Origin: Mesorhabditis belari
Lineage: Eukaryota; Nematoda; Chromadorea; Rhabditida; Rhabditidae
Direction of reading: 5' to 3'
DNA length: 64,000 nucleotides
NCBI GenBank assembly: GCA_958450365.1
Contig: CAUEEP010000735.1
Coordinates: 3,252,001-3,316,000, forward strand
The position numbers and the translations under genes are program-made. Below, in pieces: positions 44,001-54,756 of this stretch. The notes beneath the pieces are model-generated. The model searched no databases, was not told the DNA's origin, and saw nothing but the letters and a program-made list of their open reading frames with translations. Every line of letters begins with the position of its first letter. Within the stretch, counting starts at the first letter, position 1.

Positions 44001-47000
44001 TTTAAATGCAAATTTCCAATTTTAAATGCAAATTGCGATTTTTAAATGCAAATTGCTCGATTTTAAATGCAAATTGCGATTTTTAATGGCAGATTGCGAT
44101 TTTTAAATGCAAATTTCCAATTTTAAATGCAAATTTCCAATTTTAAATGCAAATTGCGATTTTTAAGTGGAAATCGTCGACTTTTAAATGCAAAATTAAC
44201 TATTTTTAAGTGTAAATTCCGTTTTCAATGTAAATTGCCAATTTTTTGAAGACAAATTCGCTTTTTAGATGCAAATTTGCTTTTTGGTGAATCCAAATTT
44301 TAAATTAACTCGATTTTAAATGCAAATCGCGAACCTTTAAATGTAAATGTCTCTTTCGATGTAAATTCGCAACTTTTAAATGCAAATTTCGTTTTTCAAA
44401 TTCAAATTGCTCAAATTCGAGTTTTTTCTTCATCGAGAATGCGTTGTGCGTTCCAGATCGTCGATTTTTAATTTCAAATTTCGAATTCCAGCGCGATGAT
44501 TGTCGATTTCGTGGCCGATCACCGAAAACCGGTGAAACTCTTCGCGAATGGGACCGTTTCGTTTTTGCATAAATTTTATGCGGAAATCATTTGCAAACTA
44601 GAGGTAAAAGCCGGGTTTTCAGCACTCTACGTGCTCTTTTGCAAACACACCCTTTCCGGCGTACCTCAGTTCATCTAAGCATCTCCGGTTCAATTCTAAA
44701 AAAATCGAATGAAAGCTACAGTAAGCTAAACTTATCCATTAGATAATGTGCGCTCCAAAATGAAAATTTTGTTTCACATGTATAGCAAAATTCATGAAAG
44801 TCGATGAGTTTTCTAGGTGAACTCGTTTCGTCAAAGGAATCACTTCCAATTTTGAAGCTAGCCTCTTAAATGAATTCTTTTTCTACAAACTGGATGTCAT
44901 ACTGTAGTTTGATAAAAGAAAAGACGTTGTTTGCAGTACTTTTACTATATACGATTTTTACTATACTGTGTAGACTGAATATCTTAAATTTTGAGTAGAG
45001 TAGATAAAAAATTGTTTATTAGATAGTGTGACTTCCAGCTTCAGCTTTCCAAAAGTATGAAGTTGTAAAATCCATCAGAAAAGGTTTTAAAAGCTAGGGT
45101 AAAGATCAAACCCAAATATATCCCTTTCCTACTCAAAAATCCTCCATTAGATAGTGTGACTTCCAGCTCGGTCATTTCCCATTCGACAGTCAGGATTGTC
45201 CGATCATTTTAACGGCAATGTCTTACGATTACGACGAGGTGACGACGACGGTCGATGTGACGCCAATCGAGTTGAAATACGCTGTATGAATTTATTTAAT
45301 CAAATAAACGATCAGAAAATCAGAGCTCGGGTCAATGGGATGTTCAAAAGATTGATGGATCCGTGGATTACTATAACTATTCGAGTACAAGGTTTGATAT
45401 TAAAGGAACTGTAAGGTCCGAGGGCTGTAAGGGCCGGAATCGAACTCGAACCCCGAAGCTTTGGCTCGTTACTCAACATTGTTAGCCATTCAGCCAAAAA
45501 GGTCAAAAGAAAACGCACGAAATGGCGGGTTTTTAAATGAAAATTGCCAATTTTTAAAGAAAAATCGCGTTTTTAAATGCAAATTGTCAATTGTTAAATG
45601 TAAATTGCATTTTTCAATGTAAATTACCAATTTTTAAATGCAAATTGCCAATTCTTGGAGACAAATTCGGGTTTTTAAAGGGAAATCGCGAACTTTTAAA
45701 TGTAAATTGAGCTTTCAAAGTTAAATGGACGTCGATTTTAAATTTTCTTCAAAGAAATCACTTCCAATTTTGAGGCTAGCTTTAAAAAATTTTTTTTTTT
45801 TTTTTTATTTTTTTTTATTTTTTTTTTTTTTTTTATTTTTTTTTTTTTTTTTTTTTAATTTTTTTTTTATTTTTTGACTTTACGAGTACGTTTTGGAGGG
45901 CAAAATTGGTTTTAAGATGACATTTCTAGCTTCGAACAGTCGACTTTCCATATCTACATGAAGCGGCAACCATTATTCTACATCCATGTCATCGTCGTCC
46001 CATCTTTAATCATCACCGTACTCTCGGTTGGCGGCATTTTCTGGACCTCAGGTCAGGAGTATCACAATTCGAAGTTGGACAAGGTCAGTTATTTGGAAGG
46101 ATTACGGTAGATAGGCTAGAGAATCATTGGATTACGGTAGATCCGTCTGATAGCTACGGTTACGGTAGATCCAGAAGATAGCTAGGGTTACGGTAGATCC
46201 ATTCAATACACACTTTAGTTGGGCATCGGTTTAACCTCGTTGATGTCGATGACGGTCTTGCTCGGCATCGTCGCCTCAGAGATCCCGAAAACGAACAGCT
46301 TTCCAATATTGGGTAAGCGCAAACACAAGAATGTTGGGTCAAACCTCAATCTAATGAAAGCTACGGTAAGCTAAACTTATCCGTTGATCTGGAGAGCACA
46401 CTAGAATTCTAAAATGTAAAACACTGATGATCTTGCAGATAAAAATATCGAGCTTTGTCCCACGATGCACTGAGTGGTACGGTAGCTTGAAGCGTGCTTT
46501 AAGAAGCTTTAAACCACCTCAAACATTGTTTATTAGATAGTGTGACTTCCAGCTTTAACTTTCCAAACGTATAAAGCAGTAAAATCTATCAGAAACAGTT
46601 TAAAAGGCTACGGTAGAGATCAAACCCAAATTTATCCATTTCCTACTCAAAAATTGCTTATTAGATAGTGTGACTTCCAGCTTTAGCTTTCCAAAAGTAT
46701 AAAGCAGTAAAATCTATCAGAAACAGTTTTAAAAGCTATGGTAAAGATCAAACCGAAATCTCTTCCCTTTCCTAGGCACTTACATGGTTGTTTCCCTCTT
46801 CGACATCGGATTGGCTTGTGTTGTTTTAATGCTAATGCCTGCTTCGAAAGAAATCACCGACAAAAAGGAAAAGATTCGATTTAGAGAGTGAGTGAAAGAG
46901 AAATTTTTGATTTCAGACAAATCTTATATGCAAATTTCTAGTAAAATTTGCGCTTTTATTTTCAATCGCACTTTTGCTCTTCATCTCCTCTTCCAAACGG

Positions 47001-47044
47001 TCAACTTTTTGAATTTTGGCGTTTTCATGTCGTTTTGGAAATAA
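41065..47044 (+). CDS. Channel gene B: cys-loop ligand-gated ion channel subunit (complete)
   Basis: Twelve predicted exons with every phase closed: 41065-41152, 42536-42637, 42678-42745, 43482-43526, 43571-43680, 44492-44603, 45167-45283, 45324-45410, 45940-46083, 46219-46312, 46776-46887 and 46942-47044, about 395 aa. Signal peptide MKLQFFYLIFFFSKIF. Ligand-binding domain with VWEDRRLIWDP and a 13-residue Cys-loop (CKLELGHFPFDSQDC). TM1 is FYIHVIVVPSLIITVLSVGG, TM2 LGIGLTSLMSMTVLLGIVAS, TM3 SLFDIGLACVVLMLM. A very short TM3-TM4 loop (about 20 aa) is followed by TM4 and an immediate stop (FMSFWK). No vicinal Cys pair in loop C (YYNYSSTRF), so not an alpha-type nicotinic subunit. TM2 starts DK, suggesting a cation pore, but position 9' is Met rather than the usual Leu. 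Ligand unknown. The exon 7 acceptor coincides with a TAGTGTGACTTCCAG repeat module. Confidence 0.85.
41240..42265. repeat. Three minisatellites in intron 1 of channel gene B
   Basis: A 10-bp GTCTACAAGA/GC array (41240-41462), an 11- to 13-bp CCCTGTACTATG array (41975-42165) and a 10-bp ACTACCTGTA array (42180-42262). The cysteine/tyrosine/leucine frames there are artefacts. Confidence 0.95.
42890..43440. repeat. About 142-bp array in intron 3 of channel gene B
   Basis: Units alternate CTAATCTGGAATGCACA and CGTATCTGGAGCTCACAAG with CGTAGTTACCGTATTCTAAC. They are inverted relatives of the array at 40560-40900. A similar unit precedes exon 4 in every later copy (51.72-51.86, 62.52-62.66 kb). 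Confidence 0.85.
43750..44420. repeat. 20-bp AAATTGCGATTTTTAAATGC satellite in intron 5
   Basis: About 33 units of a 20-bp repeat, with variants AATTTCCAATTTT and AATTGCTCGATTTT. It fills the intron between exon 5 (ends 43680) and exon 6 (starts 44492). Copies with different unit orders are at 52150-52950 and 62950-63750; a shorter related run is at 45530-45740 and 54060-54270. Confidence 0.95.
45415..45512 (-). tRNA. tRNA-like sequence antisense in intron 8 of channel gene B
   Basis: The minus strand reads GACCTTTTTGGCTGAATGGC, with an A-box, and near the end GGGGTTCGAGTTCGATTCCG, where the B-box looks duplicated. The anticodon arm is unclear. The same relic is in the duplicate at 53945-54042. 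Confidence 0.4.
45783..45880. repeat. T-rich tract unique to copy 1
   Basis: About 95 bases that are nearly all T with scattered A. Copy 2 at the same place (54318) goes straight from GAGGCTAGC to GACTTTACG, so this is an insertion or expansion specific to copy 1. Confidence 0.9.
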
Positions 47045-49065
47045 ACATTCATTGTTCTTTCAAATTTGTCTTGCTGTGGCCCGCCCAGCCCACCACAAGA
47101 GTACAAGCCTCCAGATCACTCCTAGCAACATTAAAGACAATTATTTCTAGATTTTCTTTAAATCTGGAGCACACAACACAATTTCATAGCTTAACATGCC
47201 TTAAAAGACTTATAGAAGACCATTTCCAGCACCTACAGTACCCCAGAACGACTACAAGGCTCCAGATCACTCCTAGAAACATAAAAGCCAATTATTTCTG
47301 GATTTTCTTTAAATCTGGAGCACACAACCCAATTCCATAGCTTAAAATGCCTCAAAACTGCTTTCATCGTTAGCTCGTTAACTAGAAGTCCTTTCTAAAT
47401 CTTTCTTTTGGATGTAGGAGATGTAGAAATGCTTAGAAATTTCTGTTTGTACGAATTTAAGGGATTTTGAGCAACTATTTCAGAGAAACTACCGTAATTG
47501 AAACAGTTTTTCCCGGGTATTTATTGTTTATTGAATTGAAATTTATTGAAAACCTTATAGGCTTTGCACTCTTGTCGGGGTACTGTAGGTTTTAGCAGAA
47601 TACTTTTCTAGACACGGTCACTCGGGAATTGAATGCTGTGACTTCCAGATTAATGGATGATTTGAAAATCTTCTATTTTTATAATAAAATCAAGGCTTAA
47701 AGGCTTTGTACTCTTATCGGGGTACTGTAAGTTTTTGCCGGAATTTTATAGTTTTCTAAATTTCTAAAAGCTAGCCTCTTAAATGAATTCATTTTCTACA
47801 AACTGGGTTGTTGTATTCCCCTGGGTGTGGGTTCTCAGCCGGTCCTCCTACTCGACCCCTTTCTGGCAGCCGACGTGCTATGGGGGCGATATAAAGCACA
47901 AATTCTTGTTCAGCATCATGGCAGGGCTGAGTCCCGGCCTGAGTCAGAAAAAGACTCGGTAAAATCCCATGGTGCGGCGTGCTTGCGTCGGTTGGAAGGA
48001 TACACCATGGTAAGGCGCGGCTCCCGGGGTAAACCCTAGCCGAGTGACCCCCCCGGCTTCCACCGTGGCACAGGGGAGGCGTAGGGGGGAAAATTACTAT
48101 CCCCCCCCTGACTCATTGACAGCAGCAGGGATAGGCAAGAAGTACCCCCTGCCTCCTGGTCAATAATTCCTGTGAAAGTGTGTGTGTATTTTTTGCATTT
48201 TTGACGGCGAATTTTCTTCGCTTCTTCGCAACTTTTGGGTGGATCGTGGATATTTTTATTTTCAAAGCTCGATATTTTTATCTGCAAGATCATCAGTGTT
48301 TTACATTTTAGAATTCTAGTGTGCTCTCCAGATCAACGAAAAATATAGCAAAATTTGCATTTTTATGATAAAATTGACAGTTTAAAGCCTTGTACTCAAT
48401 TCGGGGTACGGTAGGATGCAAAATCATCAGTTTTCTTTAGTTTTTCATTTTAGAACTCTTCTGAGAACATTTTAGAAAACAGTACCTATGAGGGTACAGT
48501 AATCCGGTAATTGGATGCCGTGCGCTCCAGATCGATGAAAAACATGAAAATAGTTGCATTTTTATCTTAAGATTAACAGTTTAAAGCCTTGAACTCGATT
48601 CGGGGTACGGTAGTATGCAAAATAATCATTTTTCTTCAGTTTTTCATTTAGAATTCGAGTGTGCTCTCCAGATCGACGAAAAATATGAAAATAACTGCAT
48701 TTTTATCTTAAGATTAACAGTTTAAAGCCTTGTACTCGATTCAGGGTACGGTAGTTTATCCACCAAGGAGCACTCTTTAGAAAACGGTTTCGAGGGAACA
48801 AGGGAACAGTTCCGAGATGTAGAAATGCTTAGAGATTTCTGTTTTTGCTTTTTTGCTCATTTATTTATTTAATTTGGGTTAAAGATCAAAAATTAGAGAG
48901 GGAAAAAACCAGGAAATGGGGCAAAAAAGGGAAAAAAAGGACAAAAAAGGGCAAAAAAGAAAAAAAGTAACCCAATCCTCAGCCAAAATTCGAGTTGAAC
49001 TTTAAAAAGGGAATAATTTCGCGAAAATGAAAAACGCCTACGCTCAAAATTGAATATTTTTTGCA
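47045..49065. other. Spacer between B 3' end and C 5' end, copy 1
   Basis: This contains TCTGGAGCACACAA units (47120-47330), a GC-rich repeat (47817-48178, separate entry) and about 175-bp units with CTCCAGATCGACGAAAAATA and GGGGTACGGTAG (48300-48760). No gene seen. Confidence 0.6.
47817..48178 (+). mobile_element. GC-rich interspersed repeat, copy 1 (unassigned)
   Basis: A sharply GC-rich block from CCCCTGGGTGTGGGTTCTCA to TTCCTGTGAAAGTGTGTGTG. It contains self-complementary parts (CCATGGTG..CACCATGG) and a frame VLLLDPFLAADVLWG..SRGKP-stop that overlaps another in antisense. Copies at 57771-58136 (same strand, part of the segmental duplication) and 55770-56150 (inverted, independent insertion). 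Resembles the tail of a non-LTR element or a structured SINE; the family is not identified. Confidence 0.7.
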
Positions 49066-51075
49066 ATGCTGCTTTTTTTTATTTTATTTCTATCGTACTC
49101 TTTGGCTCAAGATTTACCGTTAAACGTCGCGAATATTACAGGTTTTTTAGGCGTTTTAGGCGTTTTTAAGGCGTTTTTAAAGCACTTTTAAGATTAGCTC
49201 GATTGGCTGGATTACGGTATTCAGTCTCGATCAGGGTGTTCCGTTAATTAGTAGATTAGGAGATTTAGTCTAGATTAGCTGGATTACTCGTTCGATTGCT
49301 CGGTTGAGCGATTTGTTCTATCCTTGATCATGATCTGATTCCGACCTGACGCTCTGGCTCTGGTCATGTCCTAGCTCTGACTCTGGCTCTAGTCCTGTCC
49401 TAGCTCTGGCTCTAGTCCTGTCCTAGATGAATACTGATGAAGAAAACTGAAAGCTTGAAATTGAAATGTTTTCTTGGTAGATTGATAGATGTTGATGGTT
49501 TACTATATTTGAAAATACGTTTTAGTACAGTCTAGATTTAGTCTAGATTTAGACTAGATTAGCTGGATTACGGTATTCTGTCTAGACTAGACAGGTTTTT
49601 TAGGCGCTTTTTAGGCGTTTTTTAAACTCTTGAATGCGCTAAGATTTTCCTCCAGATGAATACAAAAGCTATGTGTGGAATTCGCAAAAATTATACGATT
49701 TTCTCTTCACCAACTACAGCCGCCAATTGTCGCCGATTAAAACGACGAGTGCAAGACCGGAAAATCGTTGGTTTACGTGTGGTGACATCCAGATTGAGGA
49801 AAAATTTGAAAATATTCCATTTTTGAAAAGCTAGAGACGATTTTAAGCCTTGTACTCTTCCGGGGGTACGGTATTTTTTCAATCTTAGTGCACCTTTTAG
49901 CAAACGACCGAGAAATGTGTGGTGACATCCAGATTGGGGAAAAAGTTCAAAATATTTCAATTTTACGAGACTATTGAAGATCTAGAGACCTGTACTCTTT
50001 CGGGGGTACGGTATATCAGCAATCCTAGTGCACCTTTTAGCAAACAACCAGGAAATGTGTAGTGACATCCAGATTGACGAAAAATTTCAAAATGAAAGTT
50101 TAGTGTCTTTGGATGAGCGGTTTAACGTCAACATTGAGCTCTACTTCGTGAAATTGATTGATGTGGTTGGTGAAAGGTTTTGGTTGAAATGAGATTATTC
50201 AGGTTGAAGAGCTCGAGAAGTTTAACACCCTTTCCGAGATAAAAATGGTAAGTGGCCTTCAAAAAAGTATACTGAATTCTTCATTTTTCTAAAGATTTGT
50301 TGAAACTGAAGAATTGAGTGCACTAGAAAGGGTGAGTTTCCATTAGCACAAAGTACACCTGAAATTTCTCCTATAGATAGTGTGAGTTCCAGGATACAAA
50401 CTTTGTTAGACAAGCATAGCAAAAGCAGCCATTCTAGCGATGATTTCTTAGAGAACTCCTTCGCGCACTAGAAAGGATGAGTTTCCATTAGCACAAAGTA
50501 CGCCTGAAACTTATCCATTAGATAGTGTGACTTCCAGGATGAAAACTTTGTTAGATAAGTATAGTAAAAGAAATCATAATAGCGATGTTTTCTTAGAGAA
50601 CTCCTTCGTGCACTAGAAAGGATGTGTTTTCCCGCGAGCAAAGTGTATCCAAAACTTGTTCATTGTATAGTGTGCGTTCCAGGATGCAAACTTTGTTAAA
50701 TAAGTATAATCAAACTAGTCATAATAGCGGTGTTTTCCTAGAGAACTCCCTCAGGCACTAGTTTGCTTACAAAAACTTTCAGACTTGGATTGACCCAAGG
50801 CTTGCTTGGGATCCAGCAAAATTCGGTGGAATTAAAGAAATGAGAGTAAATGTGGAGACTGTTTGGCAACCCGAGAACGCTTTATCCGATACGTAAGCTG
50901 ATTTCAAAGAGTTGTAAATAATCGGGTAATTGAATCAAAGAACAATAAAGTCATTTCCAGCTCTCAGGTCTACGAGATCTACGCAGATGAGGTAAAACCA
51001 GTGATTTTAAACGCAAATGGAAGCGTTTCGATTCTCCGCAAATACTATGCCGAATCGACGTGCAAAATGACGAAT
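49066..51075 (+). CDS. Channel gene C, 5' half, copy I (cys-loop channel ligand-binding domain)
   Basis: Exons 49066-49141, 49656-49766, 50104-50165, 50203-50247, 50783-50892 and 50961-51075, phases all compatible. Signal peptide (ILFLSYSLAQ), an N-terminal helix (NSQKLYDFLFTNYSRQLSPI), the first strand (RFNVNIELYFVKLIDV), TWIDPRLAWDPAKFGGI, VWQPENALSDT and the strand ending in the first Cys of the Cys-loop (YYAESTCKMTN). Exon order and phase mirror gene B exons 1-6, so B and C are paralogues. No own Cys-loop completion or membrane domain follows. The next channel exons are B exons 4-12 of copy 2 (51886 on), reachable in phase 0. It is either the N-terminal part of a chimeric gene or a truncated copy. 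Confidence 0.75.
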
Positions 51076-52149
51076 GTAAGGGATTTTGGGCAACTATTTC
51101 AGAGGAACTACCGTAATTGAAACAGTTTTTCATTTGATTTGCCCAATCTGGATGGCACAAGGCTTAATGGAATTAAAATTGAGGTAATCAGATCGAAACT
51201 ATATCTTCGACTACGGTAGTTTTGATACTACCGTAACCGACATTGCCAGTTTTGATCCGATTACCCAAATTTTAATTCCATTAACCCTTGTGCCATCCAG
51301 ATTGGTCTAATCGAATGGAAAACTGTCTGGTTTATGTAAGGCTCTTTCTAAAACATACCTATTCCAAAAATCTACCGTAACCGACATCGCCAGTTTCTAT
51401 CCGATCGCCCTAATTTTAATGCCGTTATGCCTTGTGCATTCCAGATTGGCCTAATCGAAAGGAAACTGGTGGCCGGATTACAGTAGTTTTCTAAAACACA
51501 CTTGTTCCAGAAAACTACCGTAATCGACACCTCCAGTTTCTACCAGATCGCCCTAATTTTAATGCCATTAAGCCTTGTGTGTTCCAGATTGGCCTAATCG
51601 AATGAAAAACTGGCTGGTTGATTGCAGTAGTTTGTCTGAAATAGGTGTCTTTTAGAAAACGGTTTTGCTAAACTGAACCCACTCGTCTGATCTTGTTTGC
51701 CAAATGATCAAAATTGGGTATTGAAGAAACGGCTTTGGGCTTCGTAGTTACCGTACTCTAACTGTATCGCCATGCGACACTAATTTTTAGCGTATCTGGA
51801 GCTCACAAGAGATAAATAAACAGCTTTCAGACATCTTTTTTACTAGTTAATCAAAATTGGATACTTGAACCAGAGATTCTTTCAGGCAGAAGACACCGAA
51901 AAACTTGGCGTGCTTCTCGAGATTATTTATGTAAGTATAGCTTGGGAAATGAAAGAGTTTAAGTTAGATTTTAGGTCTGGGAAGATCGGAGGCTTATCTG
52001 GGATCCATCAATGTTCAATGGAATCAATAAAATTTATGCAAATTACAAAAATTTATGGATTGTTGAAAACTCGATGTCGGAGACGTAAAGATTTTGAGTT
52101 TTTTCATAAACGAGAACGCGTTGTGCGTTCCAGATCGTCGATTTTTAAC

Positions 52150-52950
52150 GTCGAAAATTGACAATTTTTAAGTGTAAATTGGGTTTTTCGATGTAAATTG
52201 AGTTTTTTCGATGTGAATTCCCAATTTTAAATGCAAATTTCAATTTTAAATGCAATTTTTAAATTCAAATTGCGATTTTTAAATGTAAATTGCGATTTTA
52301 AATGGAAATTACGATTTTTAAATGCAAATTGCGATTTTTAAATGCAAATTGCTCGATTTTAAATGCAAATTGCGATTTTTAATGGCAAATTGCGATTTTT
52401 AAATTCAAATTGCGATTTTTAAATGTAAATTGCGATTTTTAAATGCAAATTTCCAATTTTAAATGCAAATTGCGATTTTTAAATGCAAATTGCTCGATTT
52501 TAAATGCAAATTGCGATTTTTAAATGCAAATTTCCAATTTTAAATGCAAATTTCCAATTTTAAATGCAAATTCCGATTTTTAAATGGAAATTGCTCGATT
52601 TTAAATGCAAATTCCGATTTTTAAATGCAAATTTTCAATTTTAAATGCAAATTTCCAATTTTAAATGCAAATTCCCAATTTTAAATGCAAATTGCGATTT
52701 TTAAGTGGAAATCGTCGACTTTTAAATGCAAAATTAACTATTTTTAAGTGTAAATTCCGTTTTCAATGTAAATTGCCAATTTTTTGAAGACAAATTCGCT
52801 TTTTAGATGCAAATTTGCTTTTTGGTGAATCCAAATTTTAAATTAACTCGATTTTAAATGCAAATCGCGAACCTTTAAATGTAAATGTCTCTTTCGATGT
52901 AAATTCGCAACTTTTAAATGCAAATTTCGTTTTTCAAATTCAAATTGCTC
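52150..52950. repeat. 20-bp AAATTGCGATTTTTAAATGC satellite, copy 2
   Basis: Same family as 43750-44420, with a different order of variants and about 130 bp longer. Its variant order is the same as at 62950-63750, showing copies 2 and 3 are the youngest pair. Confidence 0.9.
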
Positions 52951-54756
52951 AAATTTGAGTTTTTTTCATAAACGAGAACGCGTTGTGCGTTCCAGATCGT
53001 CGATTTTTAATTTCAAATTTCGAATTTCAGCGCGATGATTGTCGATTTCGTGGCCGATCACCGAAAACCGGTGAAAGTCTTCGCGAATGGGACCGTTTCG
53101 TTTTTGCATAAATTTTATGCGGAAATCATTTGCAAACTAGAGGTAAAAGCCGGGTTTTTCAGCACTCTACGTGCTCTTTTGCAAACACACCCTTTCCGGC
53201 GTACCTCAGTTCATCTAAGCATCTCCGGTTCAATTCTAAAAAAATCTAATGAAAGCTACAGTAAGCTAAACTTATCCATTAGATAATGTGCGCTCCAAAA
53301 TGAAAATTTTGTTTCACATGTATAGCAAAATTCATGAAAGTCGATGAGTTTTCTAGGTGAACTCGTTTCGTCAAAGGAATCACTTCCAATTTTGAAGCTA
53401 GCCTCTTAAATGAATTCTTTTTCTACAAACTGGATGTCATACTGTAGTTTGATAAAAGAAAAGACGTTGTTTGCAGTACATTTACTATATACGATTTTTA
53501 CTATACTGTGTAGACTGAATATCTTAAATTTTGAGTAGAGTAACTGAAAAGTTGTTTATTAGACAGTGTGACCTCCAGCTTTAGCTTTCCAAAAGTATAA
53601 AGCAGTAAAATCCATCAGAAACAGTTTAAAAGGCTATGGTAAAGATCAAAGCCAAATATATCCCTTTCCTACTCAAAAATTCTCCATTAGATAGTGTGAC
53701 TTCCAGCTCGGTCATTTCCCATTCGACAGTCAGGATTGTCCGATCATTTTAACGGCAATGTCTTACGATTACGATGAGGTGACGATGACGGTCGATGTGA
53801 CGCCAATCGAGTTGAAATACGCTGTATGAATTTATTTATCAAATAATCGATGAGAAAATCAGAGCTCGGGTCAATGGGATGTTCAAAAAGATTGATGGAT
53901 CCGTGGATTACTATAACTATTCGAGTACAAGGTTTGATATTAAAGGAACTGTAAGGTCCGAGGGCTGTAAGGGCCGGAATCGAACTCGAACCCCGAAGCT
54001 TTGGCTCGTTACTCAACATTGTTAGCCATTCAGCCAAAAAGGTCAAAAGAAAACGCACGAAATGGCGGGTTTTTAAATGAAAATTGCCAATTTTTAAAGA
54101 AAAATCGCGTTTTTAAATGCAAATTGTCAATTGTTAAATGTAAATTGCATTTTTCAATGTAAATTACCAATTTTTAAATGCAAATTGCCAATTCTTGGAG
54201 ACAAATTCGGGTTTTTAAAGGGAAATCGCGAACTTTTAAATGTAAATTGAGCTTTCAAAGTAAATGGACGTCGATTTTAAATTTTCTTCAAAGAAATCAC
54301 TTCCAATTTTGAGGCTAGCGACTTTACGAGTACGTTTTGGAGGGCAAAATTGGTTTTAAGATGACATTTCTAGCTTCGAACAGTCGACTTTCCATATCTA
54401 CATGAAGCGGCAACCATTATTCTACATCCATGTCATCGTCGTCCCATCTTTAATCATCACCGTACTCTCGGTTGGCGGCATTTTCTGGACCTCAGGTCAG
54501 GAGTATCACAATTCGAAGTTGGACAAGGTCAGTTATTTGGAAGGATTACGGTAGATAGGCTAGAGAATCATTGGATTACGGTAGATCCGTCTGATAGCTA
54601 CGGTTACGGTAGATCCAGAAGATAGCTAGGGTTACGGTAGATCCATTCAATACACACTTTAGTTGGGCATCGGTTTAACCTCGTTGATGTCGATGACGGT
54701 CTTGCTCGGCATCGTCGCCTCAGAGATCCCGAAAACGAACAGCTTTCCAATATTGG

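Noticed and set aside
47827..48293. Proteins encoded by the GC-rich repeat on both strands
   Set aside because: Both strands open because of base composition. No recognised domain, and frame ends differ among copies.
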